Of a stretch of DNA of 64,000 nt, positions 17,456 to 27,244 are shown piece by piece. The stretch is taken from contig NZ_FNXY01000003.1 of the NCBI RefSeq assembly GCF_900108855.1, forward strand, positions 496,001-560,000, written 5' to 3'. How positions within the stretch are numbered: position 1 is the first letter of the stretch; each line of letters opens with the position of its first letter. The notes beneath the pieces are model-generated. The model worked only from the letters and a program-made list of their open reading frames with translations. It was not told the origin of the DNA and did no database searches. The DNA is from Dyadobacter koreensis. GTDB taxonomy: Bacteria; Bacteroidota; Bacteroidia; Cytophagales; Spirosomataceae. The position numbers and the translations under genes were made by a program.

Positions 17456-17872
17456 TAAGAAAGATTTCATATTGAAAAGTTCATATCACAGTCCTATGTT
17501 AATATTAGAATTATCCTATACTTATAATAAAAGTACAACAAGTAGTTTAAAATTTGACAATAGCACTTTTACCAGATGACAGCCATTCCATTGTATTATT
17601 CCAATAAATAGTAATCTTATAGACTTGTAATGAAAACGAGGTAGAAAATGCCATAAATCACCACATGTTTATTAGTGACATTATATCTTCAGAATACACT
17701 ATTATGCAGCTGGCTCGAGGGAGTTTTTTTTCTCTAAAAATATTCAGAGGAAAAATTATTAGCACCACAAAATTCGCTCAGCACAACACATTCACGGTAA
17801 GTCGACTTTTTTTCAAGAACCAGTTTTTCTGAAAAAAATGTTCATAATTATTTATTCTAAATACAAATAAGC

Positions 17873-17901
17873 TACTTTTGACTAATTATTTATTATTAGT
17901 C
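17873..17901 (+). promoter_or_regulatory. Promoter -7 box with overlapping palindromic operator candidate
   Basis: TACTTTTG (17873-17880) fits the -7 consensus, but no TTG is seen at -33. Starting on its last G is a perfect inverted repeat, GACTAAT-N8-ATTAGTC (17880-17901), which would cover the transcription start. That is the position expected for an iron-responsive repressor of the downstream siderophore receptor. The sequence is not a classic Fur box, and the regulator is unknown. Confidence 0.5.
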
Positions 17902-17944
17902 TTAATAAGTTAAACATTTTCTATTAATAGTCCCACTCACCCTA

Positions 17945-20422
17945 ATGATTCTAAAATACTCACTCGCATTCCTTTTACTTTTATGTTATTACGGTGCGTC
18001 AGCCCAGCAAAACAATATAAGTCTGCAAGGAAAAATCAAGACCGCTCTAAATGAACCAGCACCTTTCGTAACACTTTTGATCAAACATTCACCGATTGGA
18101 TCTGTTTCGGATGAGGCCGGCAATTATGCCATTAAGAACATTCCTCAGGGAAGACATACACTTGTCGTTAAAGCGGTCGGCTTTGATCAGATTGAAACGG
18201 AGGTTACGATCGGAGGAGAAACACCTGTAACGCTGGACCTGACAATTTACGCATCAGCTACCCAGCTTCAGGCGGTTGAGGTTACCGGCAGAAAAGAGCA
18301 AACGTATAAGAACTCTTACGCTTTTTCCGGCACGAAAACGGAGACTCCTCTAAGATATGTTCCACAGGCGATCAGTTACGTAACCAAGGAAGTGATGCTT
18401 GACAGACAGGCTTTTAAAAATAGTGACGTGGTAAAAAACATCAGCGGCGTCAACCAATTTTCCTATAACAATAACGATTTTGTCTTACGTGGTTTTCGTG
18501 CAAGCAACACCATGGTAAATGGTTTGCGTGTAAGCAGCAGCGGCTGGAACCAGTCGTTGATCCCGCATGTCGAACGTGTAGAAGTAATCAAAGGTCCGGC
18601 TTCGGCTTTGTTTGCAAACACAGATCCGGGTGGAACGATTAATATTGTAACAAAAAAACCGTTGGACGAAAACCGCAAATCGATAAACTTTACAACGGGA
18701 AGCTGGAACACGTATCGCCTCGCTACGGATTTCACAGGTCCTATGAACGAGTCGAAGACACTTCTTTACCGATTGAACTTCGCTTATCAGAATGCAGAAT
18801 CTTTCCGTGTCCTTCAGGGAGGTCAGGATGTGGTCGTTGCTCCATCGATTTCGTTTATCCCTGACGACAAAACGCAGATCAATATTGACCTTGTCTTTAT
18901 GAGCTCCGTTGGAAAACTGGACCGCGGACAACCGATTTTTGGAGCGACGGCCGGAACGAAACTTAATTCCACGCCGATCTCTTTTGCTCTGGGAAAAAAG
19001 AGCGACTACATCAAGGAACTAAATATGTATTCGACACTTTCCCTGACAAGAAAACTGACGGACTGGCTATCGTTCAATGCTTCTTATATGAAGTTTATGT
19101 ACAATGAAGATTTGATGGAGCACAGGACTTCCAATAGTTATGGGATGGATGCGGATGGGAAATCGATTCCGACATTGATGCAAATGCAGACGATCAGAAG
19201 ACAGACCAGAAATTATACAGACAATGTCAGTGCTTATTTTATCTCTGCTTTCAATACAGGAAAAATCGAACATAAGTTACTGGTTGGCTATGACCATATT
19301 TTGTTCCATACTGCCCTTGGCGGCTCAAATTATAATGCAGGCGGATTTATCAACGCAGCCAATAACGGTGTTGTATTAACCAAAAGCGGTACACCGGCGG
19401 CTTATGATCCAAAAAATAAAGCATTATATCTGATCAAGGATAATATGCCGGTTCCAAATGTCCCTTTTTTCGATCTTGAAAACCCTGATTATAACATCAC
19501 CGATATTTCGAGATATTATAACATCAGTTCGACCGTTACGCCTTCGAGATATTATGCGGATGGAGTTTATGTCCAGGAGCAATTCAAATTTGGAAAATGG
19601 AATGGGTTGATCGGACTTCGCATGGAACATTATAATGATCTTTTGAACTACACACTTAAAACGGAGAAAAAAGTAAAACAAAAGGCGCTGATCCCGCGAG
19701 TTGGTTTGGTTTATACGCCATTGCAATGGATTAGTTTATATGGAACTTACACAGAAGGATATCAACCACAATCTGCGGGAACAATCGGTGCGCCTGAAAT
19801 TTATGGCGGCCCGTTTGATCCTTTAATCAGCAATATGGTTGAGGGCGGTGCAAAAATGGAATATTTCAAAAAACGCCTTGCTGTAAACCTGGCAATTTAT
19901 CGTATTGAACAAAACAACGTCCTTGTCAACGCAGGTGCAGCTGACAATTTAAATCTTTTGCGTCAGATTGGTCAACAACGTGCGACCGGGCTTGAACTGG
20001 ATGCTTATGGACAAATAACGCCGGAGTTGAGCGTCACTGCCAATATTGCTTTCAATAAAGCCGAAATCACGAAAAGTACCAACGAAGCGGAAGTTGGAAA
20101 AATATTCCCGAATGCGCCGCGTCAGCAAGGGGGTTTCTGGGCGAAATACAAACTTCCGCAAAAAGCACTCAGCGGTTTGGCGGTTGGAGTTGGAAGTAAT
20201 TTCGTGACGGAACGTACGACAAATGATACCAAAAACAATTTGAAGTTGCCTGGTTATACCTTATTAGATGCAGCAATTTTCTATAACGTCGACAAATTCA
20301 GAATATCTTTTAACCTGAATAATGTCACAAATAAGACGCACTGGGTTGGTGGATTTGATTATAACAGGTTGTTCCCGGGAGCTCCACGCAATTTCCTGAT
20401 CGGACTTGGATACTCGTTTTAA
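17945..20422 (+). CDS. TonB-dependent siderophore receptor
   Basis: An 825-residue outer-membrane receptor. The signal peptide ends near residue 21 (GASAQ). A carboxypeptidase-regulatory-like domain (about 25-105) precedes the TonB-box-like VEVTG and a plug with the siderophore-receptor features ETPLRYVPQAISYVT and FVLRGF, then VEVIKGPASALFANTDPGG and NIVTKKP. The barrel ends in GLGYSF with the expected terminal Phe. The repeat GYQPQSAGT and the TGLELDAYG segment are typical of FhuA/FoxA-like receptors. It is 31 nt ahead of a PepSY membrane protein, a pairing usual for ferric-siderophore uptake and reduction. A palindrome over the promoter suggests repression, plausibly by iron. Confidence 0.95.
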   Translation: MILKYSLAFLLLLCYYGASAQQNNISLQGKIKTALNEPAPFVTLLIKHSPIGSVSDEAGNYAIKNIPQGRHTLVVKAVGFDQIETEVTIGGETPVTLDLTIYASATQLQAVEVTGRKEQTYKNSYAFSGTKTETPLRYVPQAISYVTKEVMLDRQAFKNSDVVKNISGVNQFSYNNNDFVLRGFRASNTMVNGLRVSSSGWNQSLIPHVERVEVIKGPASALFANTDPGGTINIVTKKPLDENRKSINFTTGSWNTYRLATDFTGPMNESKTLLYRLNFAYQNAESFRVLQGGQDVVVAPSISFIPDDKTQINIDLVFMSSVGKLDRGQPIFGATAGTKLNSTPISFALGKKSDYIKELNMYSTLSLTRKLTDWLSFNASYMKFMYNEDLMEHRTSNSYGMDADGKSIPTLMQMQTIRRQTRNYTDNVSAYFISAFNTGKIEHKLLVGYDHILFHTALGGSNYNAGGFINAANNGVVLTKSGTPAAYDPKNKALYLIKDNMPVPNVPFFDLENPDYNITDISRYYNISSTVTPSRYYADGVYVQEQFKFGKWNGLIGLRMEHYNDLLNYTLKTEKKVKQKALIPRVGLVYTPLQWISLYGTYTEGYQPQSAGTIGAPEIYGGPFDPLISNMVEGGAKMEYFKKRLAVNLAIYRIEQNNVLVNAGAADNLNLLRQIGQQRATGLELDAYGQITPELSVTANIAFNKAEITKSTNEAEVGKIFPNAPRQQGGFWAKYKLPQKALSGLAVGVGSNFVTERTTNDTKNNLKLPGYTLLDAAIFYNVDKFRISFNLNNVTNKTHWVGGFDYNRLFPGAPRNFLIGLGYSF

Positions 20423-20453
20423 CTGAACCTGATCATTCACTACGACTTTCACC

Positions 20454-21683
20454 ATGAAAAAATTATCAGCAGTACTGCATTTGTGGCTCGGTTTGGCGTC
20501 AGGAATTATCGTTTTTATCGTATCATTGACCGGATGTATTTTCGTTTTCGAACAAGAAATTTTTGATCTCTTCCACAAGGAACTGGTTTACATTGAAGCT
20601 CCGGGTAAAAGTGTAAAATCAATATCGACTTTGACGGCCGCTGCCCAAATGGCACTGGGTGAAAAGAAAAAAATCAACTCGGTTGAGGTCACGAACGACC
20701 GGCATCGCGCATATCTTTTCACTGCTTCCGAAGCAGATAAAAAAGCTAAAAATGTTTGGACTTATTTTCAGCAGGTTCAGTATTACGAAGAAGTTTATGT
20801 AGATCCATATACCGGAGCAGTACTGGGAAAAGTCGACAGAAAATTTGAATTTTTTAACATCGTTCGCAGAATCCACCAGAATCTGCTGCTTCCTTATGAA
20901 ACAGGCAGCCTGATTGTGGGAAGTTCTTGTTTGGTATTTCTCGTTTTATTGGTAACTGGTTTTGTACTCTGGATACCGAAAACCCGAAGTGGCTGGAAAC
21001 AAAGGTTTGGTATAAACTGGAATGCAAAATGGCGGAGAGTCAATTATGACGCTCACAATGTTGGTGGATTCTACGTATTGCCACTTGCTGCGGTTATTGT
21101 TATTACCGGACTCGTTTGGTCATTTGACTGGTGGGAAGACGGGATTTACCGGATTTTGGGATCCAAACAGCGCCCAAAATTCATTGCCGAACAGCCGGCC
21201 GTAAGTTCAAAAATCCCACCTTCTGACCATATACCAGCGAAAGTTTTTGAGGACGCACTTAAAAAAAAGGTGAATTTTTCAATGTTAACCATTTCCATAC
21301 CTGAAAAACCAACCGCTCCATATTTATTATTTATGGAAATAAAAAGAGGCTCAGGCTGGCGCGAGTCTAATTATTATTTTTACAATAACGTTACAGGCGA
21401 GCAGTATGGCCAGATTTCACAGGAGGATAAATCGCTGGGAATGAAATGGCGCAATACGAATTACGACATTCATACCGGAGGAATCTACGGAATGACAACC
21501 AAAATTCTGGCCTTCTTCGCAAGCCTTTTTTGTGCCACTCTGCCAGTCACAGGCTTCTACATTTGGTGGGGTAAGCGAAATAAAAGTAAAAAATCAGCCG
21601 CCAGAATTTCCGGTAAAAAATTTTCTTCGGAAACGAAGCGGAAGCCACAATTTACAAATCGTAAAACAGTATCGAATATTTGA
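20454..21683 (+). CDS. PepSY-associated TM protein (siderophore-linked reductase-like)
   Basis: A 409-residue inner-membrane protein of the PepSY_TM family, found beside siderophore receptors and thought to reduce or process imported ferric complexes. It has four membrane segments at about 12-33, 152-173, 205-225 and 353-373, with PepSY-type periplasmic parts between. His residues sit at the membrane edges in conserved phrases (VLHLWLGL, RRIHQNLL, YDAHNVGGF, YDIHTGGIYG). They could bind heme, but that is inference. A basic C-terminal tail (KRNKSKKSAARISGKK) is cytoplasmic. It is co-transcribed with the receptor, and a terminator follows at 21699-21737. Confidence 0.9.
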   Translation: MKKLSAVLHLWLGLASGIIVFIVSLTGCIFVFEQEIFDLFHKELVYIEAPGKSVKSISTLTAAAQMALGEKKKINSVEVTNDRHRAYLFTASEADKKAKNVWTYFQQVQYYEEVYVDPYTGAVLGKVDRKFEFFNIVRRIHQNLLLPYETGSLIVGSSCLVFLVLLVTGFVLWIPKTRSGWKQRFGINWNAKWRRVNYDAHNVGGFYVLPLAAVIVITGLVWSFDWWEDGIYRILGSKQRPKFIAEQPAVSSKIPPSDHIPAKVFEDALKKKVNFSMLTISIPEKPTAPYLLFMEIKRGSGWRESNYYFYNNVTGEQYGQISQEDKSLGMKWRNTNYDIHTGGIYGMTTKILAFFASLFCATLPVTGFYIWWGKRNKSKKSAARISGKKFSSETKRKPQFTNRKTVSNI

Positions 21684-21698
21684 TTCTGTTGGTAAAAC

Positions 21699-21737
21699 AA
21701 AACGAGCAGTCATTGATTTGATCGCTCGTTTTTTTTT
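21699..21737. terminator. Terminator between the PepSY gene and the convergent VCBS gene
   Basis: The stem AAAACGAGC / GCTCGTTTT is followed by a run of T's on the plus strand. The A-rich left flank lets it serve the minus strand too. It lies in the 73-nt convergent gap. Confidence 0.9.
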
Positions 21738-21756
21738 AATAAGCCTTAAATTTTTT

Positions 21757-24700
21757 CTACTTCACTTTTCGGCCTTTACCTTTCGCGTCAAAAACTTCTG
21801 CGCTTAAAACATAATCAGGCAGAGAAAGCTGATGTGTGGATTGCGATAAAAATGAAGAACCATAATTCATTTCCTCACGACGGGTTTTCCCGTTTTTCAA
21901 TTTAAGAACCGCTGTAATTTCATTTGTCAGCAACGGAACGGATTTGATCGGAGAGCGGGTTTGATGAAATCTCAGAGAATCTCTGTTTTGGGACGTGATT
22001 GTCATCACATGCTTGCCCGCATCAGCAATTTTTACCATTGCTTTCGCATTACCCGTAACCATATAACCACTCTTTTCACCGGTTAATGAACTGAAACCAC
22101 CCTTCCCGTTTCCTTTTAAAAGTAACCCGTTAAATGCGTCATATCTTCCAACAGACACATCTGAACCAAAATCATTACCGCATAAGACTACGTCCAGATT
22201 TCCATCGCCATCAATATCATCTGCCACCATTCCGAAAAGAGGGGCAAATTGAGCCTCTACCGGTAATGCCTGAATCTTAAAGCTCCCGTCTCCGAGATTT
22301 TGTATAAAACTGCTTTTCAACCAGTTTGCTTTTAATTTCAATGCATCTTTCAACTCCTCAGGTTTGAAGATATCATTAATTCCAGCTTCCGAAAATTTCC
22401 CATATTCCTGAAAACGCTGCCGGACCTGAATAATTTGTTTCCCAAGTTCGTCCCGTGTGTTGTAGGGAAACTCCTTATATGAGTCATCTTTTGCTCTGTA
22501 GAAAACAGTCGGGATTGCATCAAAAAACCCATCCTTGTTAATATCCTTCGCGTACATCCCAATCGGCCGGTCGTCGCTTGCCCGGTTCAGCGAATTCAAC
22601 CCAAGGTTCCCTGCGATGTAATCCATATCGCCGTCATTGTCAAAATCCCCTGCCACAAGGCTGCTCCAAAGCCCTTTTTGGCTTTCCAGACCGGATACAT
22701 GTTTCTTTAAACTTCCCTTATTATTTCTGAAAAAAGTCAGAGGCATCCACTCTCCGGCCGCGAGCAAATCCAGCCAGCCGTCGTTATCAAAATCCGTCCA
22801 CAATACATCACAGACAAGCCCGATATTTACTAATTCCGGTATAACCGATTTGGTAACATCTGTAAATTTGATTTGCCCGCCTGAGGAATCGTTCCGAAGC
22901 AGATAACTGGAAACCGGTTTGGGGTATGCACCAGGCTCAACACGTCCACCAACAAAAATATCCAGATCACCGTCCCGGTCATAATCCGCAGCCTTTACGC
23001 AAGATCCGCTTTTCAAGAATCTTGGTAGTGCGCTTGTATTTTGCGAAAACTTCCCTTTCCCGTCATTCAGGTATAACCGGTCTTGCAACGCCTCGCTGTT
23101 GGCTTGCATTTCATAACTCCCGCTGACAATATATAAATCAAGATCACCATCACTATCGGCATCAAAAAGCAGGACTCCCATATCTTCCGCATTTTTTGAA
23201 GGGCCATCCATTCCCGGCAACAAATCAGTACTAACAAACTTCCCGCTGGACTGCTGGATCAAAAATCTTCCTTTATGAAACATGGCGCCGCCGATAAAAA
23301 CGTCATCCAGTTTATCTCCATTTACATCACCCACAGCCAGCGCAGGTCCGTATTGTGAAAGCTTGTGAGGTAATAACTTTTGAACATTGAAATCGATATT
23401 ATCCTGCTCTTCATGTTTATAATTTACATCCAGCAAATCAGTGACATCACGCATTTCCGCACTTTCAATTAGCTTCAAAGGTTCAACGGTTACCTTTGCA
23501 TCTTTCTCAAAAACCGTCAGTATCTGATTCGCTTTAATGTTTTTCAAAATCTGGGATTTGCCGCCAGGCCATGTTATTACCAATTTTTCAATGTTGTTCG
23601 TTTTGCCTAGTCCAAAATGCGTAACAGGCTCAATCGTCGACAAATATCCGCGATAAGGTGAGTTTTCAGCATATTGTTTTTTGTTTCCTGCATAACTGAT
23701 TTCTGCAACAGCGCCTATTCCATTTCGGTTATATCCTTCTCCCTTGAATTTAATGCGCAGAAAATTACTTTCCAAAGGCTTTAATTGTATAGAATTATTT
23801 CGATAAACAGCAGCCGAGTCATTAATATTATTGACGACATAATCCAGATCTCCGTCATTATCCAGATCCGCATAAGCCGCGCCGTTTGAAAAACTCGGAA
23901 GATCAATTCCCCAGGCGTCCGTTACATCTTCGAAATTTAAACCGTCTTTGTTTTTGTAAGCGAAATTTTTGATTTTAACCGACGGAATATAATCCAGCAT
24001 CATCATTTTGGTCATCACATTACCTACCTCGTTCCGGTAAGCAATAAAATCCATATCCGTTATGTCCCGGGGAAATCCGTTTGTTATGATGATATCCCGT
24101 AATCCATCATTATCAAAATCGGTAACCATGGGCGTCCAGCTCCAATCTGTCTCCGCGATACCGCTTAACAATCCGATTTCACTGAAAACAGGATTTTTGC
24201 TGAACTTATTCGCTTTACCAAGATTCAGCTGAAGTGTGTTCCTTGCGACCTGATACTGATAATGATAGAGTTCGTAATTTTGATAGGTAACATAACTGCT
24301 GGCAGGCGTCATCATCTTTTTCCTGAAATTCGTTGCAGGCATCATATCCAGCGCTACAATATCCGGTAAACCGTCGTTGTTGATATCTGCAATATCGTTT
24401 CCCATTGCAGAATGGGAAGTGTGTTTGAAAGCCGCATCTGCCAGGTTTGTAAAACCAAGGTGTCTTCCGGCTGCGTCTTTTCCGTTATTTATATATAAAA
24501 GATCATTGGTCAGATAGTCATTGGTGACATAAATATCCTTCCATCCGTCCTGATTGACATCGGTAACATTTACTCCCAAACCGTAACCTTCAATAAGAAT
24601 CCCAGCTTCTCTTGAAACGTTTGTAAAAACAGGATGTCCGAGTGTTTTATCCCAGTCATTTCTATACAGCTTGTCCGTTCTTTTAGAGGAACCATCAATT

Positions 24701-25341
24701 ATTTTTTCGTGAAACTTGTTGGGAAAGTTGTTGTCGTCCATTTCATTGACAACTAAAAACAAATCCAAATCTCCATCATTGTCATAGTCCAGAAATGCTG
24801 CATTCGTGGTATGCGTTGTGTCAGCAATACCATATTCTTTTCCCATTTCTTTGAATACCGGAATTTTATCCGTTCCAATTCCCTGGTTCACATACAGCAA
24901 ATTTTCCCTTTCTTTCGCAACTTTGCGCACCGTCGAACATACATAGATATCCAAAAGTCCGTCATTATTAATATCGATGAGTGCTACGCCCGACGACCAC
25001 TTATTTTCAGCAGCGACGCCAGCTTTTTTGGTAATATCTTCAAATCTCAGACCACCGTCGTCCCCTGCTCCTTTGTTCAGGTAAAGTTTATTATCTACTG
25101 AATTTCCGGTAAAATAAATATCCGGAAGGTTGTCGTTATTAAAATCTCCAAGTGCCACTCCGCCGCCATTGTATACATATTCAAAGGCGAGAATGTTCAT
25201 CGTATCATTTTCTGCGATTCGATTGGAAAATGTGATACCCGTTTCATCAGGATCGAGTTGTGTAAATGTTTTTAATTCTTTTTTGCAGGAAAAAAACAGG
25301 GAAGCCGCGAAAACAGAAAAAAGTAAATATCTGCCAAACAT
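21757..25341 (-). CDS. Large VCBS/FG-GAP lipoprotein with ASPIC/UnbV domain
   Basis: A 1194-residue exported lipoprotein with lipobox Cys19 (SLFFSC). Two beta-propeller-like sets of FG-GAP/VCBS repeats (about 50-510 and about 640-1100) carry DxDxDG calcium loops such as DYDNDGDLDLFLVV, DADSDGDLDLYIV and DYDRDGDLDIFVGG. Between them lies an ASPIC/UnbV domain (about 545-615, with NSPYRGYLSTIEPVTHFGLG). A C-terminal tail of about 90 residues without repeats ends the protein. It is the third gene of susC2-susD2-VCBS, separated from susD2 by a hairpin (25383-25413). It is a paralogue of the truncated gene at 1-2385. It is probably a surface protein working with SusCD in polymer binding or processing. 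No catalytic motif is visible. Confidence 0.93.
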   Translation of the reverse strand: MFGRYLLFSVFAASLFFSCKKELKTFTQLDPDETGITFSNRIAENDTMNILAFEYVYNGGGVALGDFNNDNLPDIYFTGNSVDNKLYLNKGAGDDGGLRFEDITKKAGVAAENKWSSGVALIDINNDGLLDIYVCSTVRKVAKERENLLYVNQGIGTDKIPVFKEMGKEYGIADTTHTTNAAFLDYDNDGDLDLFLVVNEMDDNNFPNKFHEKIIDGSSKRTDKLYRNDWDKTLGHPVFTNVSREAGILIEGYGLGVNVTDVNQDGWKDIYVTNDYLTNDLLYINNGKDAAGRHLGFTNLADAAFKHTSHSAMGNDIADINNDGLPDIVALDMMPATNFRKKMMTPASSYVTYQNYELYHYQYQVARNTLQLNLGKANKFSKNPVFSEIGLLSGIAETDWSWTPMVTDFDNDGLRDIIITNGFPRDITDMDFIAYRNEVGNVMTKMMMLDYIPSVKIKNFAYKNKDGLNFEDVTDAWGIDLPSFSNGAAYADLDNDGDLDYVVNNINDSAAVYRNNSIQLKPLESNFLRIKFKGEGYNRNGIGAVAEISYAGNKKQYAENSPYRGYLSTIEPVTHFGLGKTNNIEKLVITWPGGKSQILKNIKANQILTVFEKDAKVTVEPLKLIESAEMRDVTDLLDVNYKHEEQDNIDFNVQKLLPHKLSQYGPALAVGDVNGDKLDDVFIGGAMFHKGRFLIQQSSGKFVSTDLLPGMDGPSKNAEDMGVLLFDADSDGDLDLYIVSGSYEMQANSEALQDRLYLNDGKGKFSQNTSALPRFLKSGSCVKAADYDRDGDLDIFVGGRVEPGAYPKPVSSYLLRNDSSGGQIKFTDVTKSVIPELVNIGLVCDVLWTDFDNDGWLDLLAAGEWMPLTFFRNNKGSLKKHVSGLESQKGLWSSLVAGDFDNDGDMDYIAGNLGLNSLNRASDDRPIGMYAKDINKDGFFDAIPTVFYRAKDDSYKEFPYNTRDELGKQIIQVRQRFQEYGKFSEAGINDIFKPEELKDALKLKANWLKSSFIQNLGDGSFKIQALPVEAQFAPLFGMVADDIDGDGNLDVVLCGNDFGSDVSVGRYDAFNGLLLKGNGKGGFSSLTGEKSGYMVTGNAKAMVKIADAGKHVMTITSQNRDSLRFHQTRSPIKSVPLLTNEITAVLKLKNGKTRREEMNYGSSFLSQSTHQLSLPDYVLSAEVFDAKGKGRKVK

Positions 25342-25382
25342 TTCAAGAGAGTTTACAGTTTGTTAAAAGCTGAAAATCGACA

Positions 25383-25413
25383 AAAGGAGATGGTATTTTA
25401 CACCATCTCCTTT
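25383..25413 (-). terminator. Hairpin between susD2 and the VCBS gene
   Basis: A perfect 12-bp stem (AAAGGAGATGGT / ACCATCTCCTTT) has a 7-nt loop. On the minus strand only TTTT follows, a weak T-run, so partial read-through into the VCBS gene 42 nt away is plausible. Confidence 0.75.
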
Positions 25414-25434
25414 CTATTTTTTTATGCCTTTTGA

Positions 25435-27177
25435 TTAATATCCCGGATTCTGGATCAGAATATCTTTACCAACAAGGTCAACCTGATCTTGTGGAAGGGG
25501 AAGATATTCGTTCTTGTTTGCCGTAAATGTCGAACCGCCAAGAGCACCGCTCAATTTCTTACTTTCATAAGCGAGATATGCGTTAATTTCAGCAGCCGCT
25601 GTTCCCCATCTTACTAAGTCAAAAAACCGGTGACCTTCCCCTGAAAGCTCTAATTTTCTTTCGAAACGTACGGCTGTACGGGCAGCATCTTTGCTCGCCC
25701 AAGCAGTTTTGTAGGTATCGATCACGTAATTAGCTGCGTTCTCACCAGATGCGCGTTTTACAAAACTGGCAGGATTAGCTGCGCGGGCGCGAACCAAATT
25801 CACATATTCTCTGGCTTTTTCCAAAGATCCGACCTCCACCTCAGCTTCGGCTGCCATTAGAAGTACGTCAGCGTAGCGAATAATATTTACATTTATAGCT
25901 GTATAACCCGGAGTCCATGAACTGTTATCCTGCAAACTACCGATATCAGTTCTGTAATATGCATATTTTTTGGTTGTATACGGACCTGCATTTGGCTGGT
26001 TACGGATCCAGTCATTCCCTGGGTGATCGATCCAGTCAAGATAAGGAATTCCTCTACGTCCTATTGAGTGATCAAGACGTGGATCTACCGGGCCTGCATC
26101 TGGTGTGAAAGCATCCGAAGATTTCAGACCCATATCTGTTTTCAATTCATTAGCCGCGCTATTGTAAGTTCCATCCAATAGTGGTAAACCAGTTGCATCT
26201 GTCCGGAAAGAGTTGCCTAGCTCAAAACTAGGAGCAAAAAAACTACAACAGTTACCCGGACCATTTGGACCAGTGTTATAAGGCCAGTTAAGGTCAAATT
26301 CCGGGTTCGCATTGTTGACGCTACCCGTGTTAGCCGCCGCCTGAATGGCAAAAACTGATTCCGAATTGTTGTCATTACTTGCTTTGAAAGCATCCTGAAA
26401 TCTTGGAACAAGCGCATATTTCTTACCATTCGTGGTTTGACCATTGGCGATGATCAGATCGTATAGCACCTTAGCTTCTGCAAATTTCTTCTGGTACATA
26501 TAAACTTTCGCCAGGTAGGCTGCGGCGCCCCACTTATTAACACGACCAGCTGCTGCCTGCGTTTCTGGCAGATTATCATAGGCGAACTTCATATCAGCCT
26601 CGATAAATGGCCATAGATCCTTATTGTTCGACACCTTTTCAATACCTGTTCCGTAATCAACAGTTTCATCTACATATGGGGTGTTATTAAAGCCTCTTTT
26701 TAATTCGAAATAATAGTGACCCCTCAGAAATCTGGCTTCAGCAGAAATCCGTGCTTTATCTGCATCAGTTACGTCTTCCTTGGCTACACCTATTAATCGC
26801 ATAACCAAATTTGCACGTGCAACTCCTTCGTAAAGACCAGTATATTTATCAGCGATAACACCCTGCGTGGTAATATACTGGAAGCGTTGAATCGGATTAA
26901 TATCACTAAAATCGCCAGGATCCGTCCCTTTGTTCGCATCACCGCCGCGAATACTTCCCCAAACCCAGTTACTTGCGCTGGCCATACGGTTTGCGCGGCC
27001 ATTAAGCTGACCATATACAGAGACCAACACTCCTTCCAAACCTTTTTTGTCTGAAAGCTGTGCTTCATCCAATTGCCCGGTGGCCGGCACTTCCAGAAAA
27101 CTTTCCTTACAAGAATACCCTATCAGCATTATTGCACATATAATCAGCAATAATCCCTTTGATCTAGTTTTTTTCAT
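25435..27177 (-). CDS. SusD/RagB-family nutrient-binding lipoprotein (SusD2)
   Basis: A 580-residue surface lipoprotein with lipobox Cys23 (IGYSC). RagB/SusD family marks are FLEVPATGQL at the start and the TPR-like helices with ARFLRGHYYFELKR and RFERKLELSGEGHRFFDLVRWG, ending in NEYLPLPQDQVDL and QNPGY. It partners with SusC2, 67 nt upstream, and the VCBS lipoprotein downstream. It is clearly related to SusD3 on the other strand (matching NEYxPxPQxQxDL and WVWGSIRGGDA versus WIYGSIAGGDA), so the two systems share ancestry. The ligand is unknown. Confidence 0.95.
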   Translation of the reverse strand: MKKTRSKGLLLIICAIMLIGYSCKESFLEVPATGQLDEAQLSDKKGLEGVLVSVYGQLNGRANRMASASNWVWGSIRGGDANKGTDPGDFSDINPIQRFQYITTQGVIADKYTGLYEGVARANLVMRLIGVAKEDVTDADKARISAEARFLRGHYYFELKRGFNNTPYVDETVDYGTGIEKVSNNKDLWPFIEADMKFAYDNLPETQAAAGRVNKWGAAAYLAKVYMYQKKFAEAKVLYDLIIANGQTTNGKKYALVPRFQDAFKASNDNNSESVFAIQAAANTGSVNNANPEFDLNWPYNTGPNGPGNCCSFFAPSFELGNSFRTDATGLPLLDGTYNSAANELKTDMGLKSSDAFTPDAGPVDPRLDHSIGRRGIPYLDWIDHPGNDWIRNQPNAGPYTTKKYAYYRTDIGSLQDNSSWTPGYTAINVNIIRYADVLLMAAEAEVEVGSLEKAREYVNLVRARAANPASFVKRASGENAANYVIDTYKTAWASKDAARTAVRFERKLELSGEGHRFFDLVRWGTAAAEINAYLAYESKKLSGALGGSTFTANKNEYLPLPQDQVDLVGKDILIQNPGY

Positions 27178-27244
27178 TTTGATAATTTTTTTGATTTCAA
27201 CTATTTGATATCAACTTTTGAAATATTTTCCTGATTCAGTTTTA

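Larger units (their letters stand above)
17296..17944. other. Divergent intergenic region, 649 nt
   Basis: The AT-rich divergent region contains the minus-strand promoter at 17424-17455, a short AAAAGCGCTTTT palindrome (17393-17404), and the siderophore-receptor -7 box with an overlapping palindrome (17873-17901). The middle, about 17460-17860, shows no structure I can name. A 55-codon open frame there is not convincing. Confidence 0.6.

Noticed and set aside
17665-17832. 55-codon open frame in the divergent intergenic region before the siderophore receptor
   Set aside because: Composition is unlike a folded protein, with Phe/Lys runs from poly-T and poly-A tracts. There is no paralogue or signal, and it lies in AT-rich promoter DNA.
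17840-17870. Classical Fur box before the siderophore receptor
   Set aside because: Only one half resembles an ATTCTAAAT-type arm and the other half does not match. The GACTAAT palindrome is better supported.
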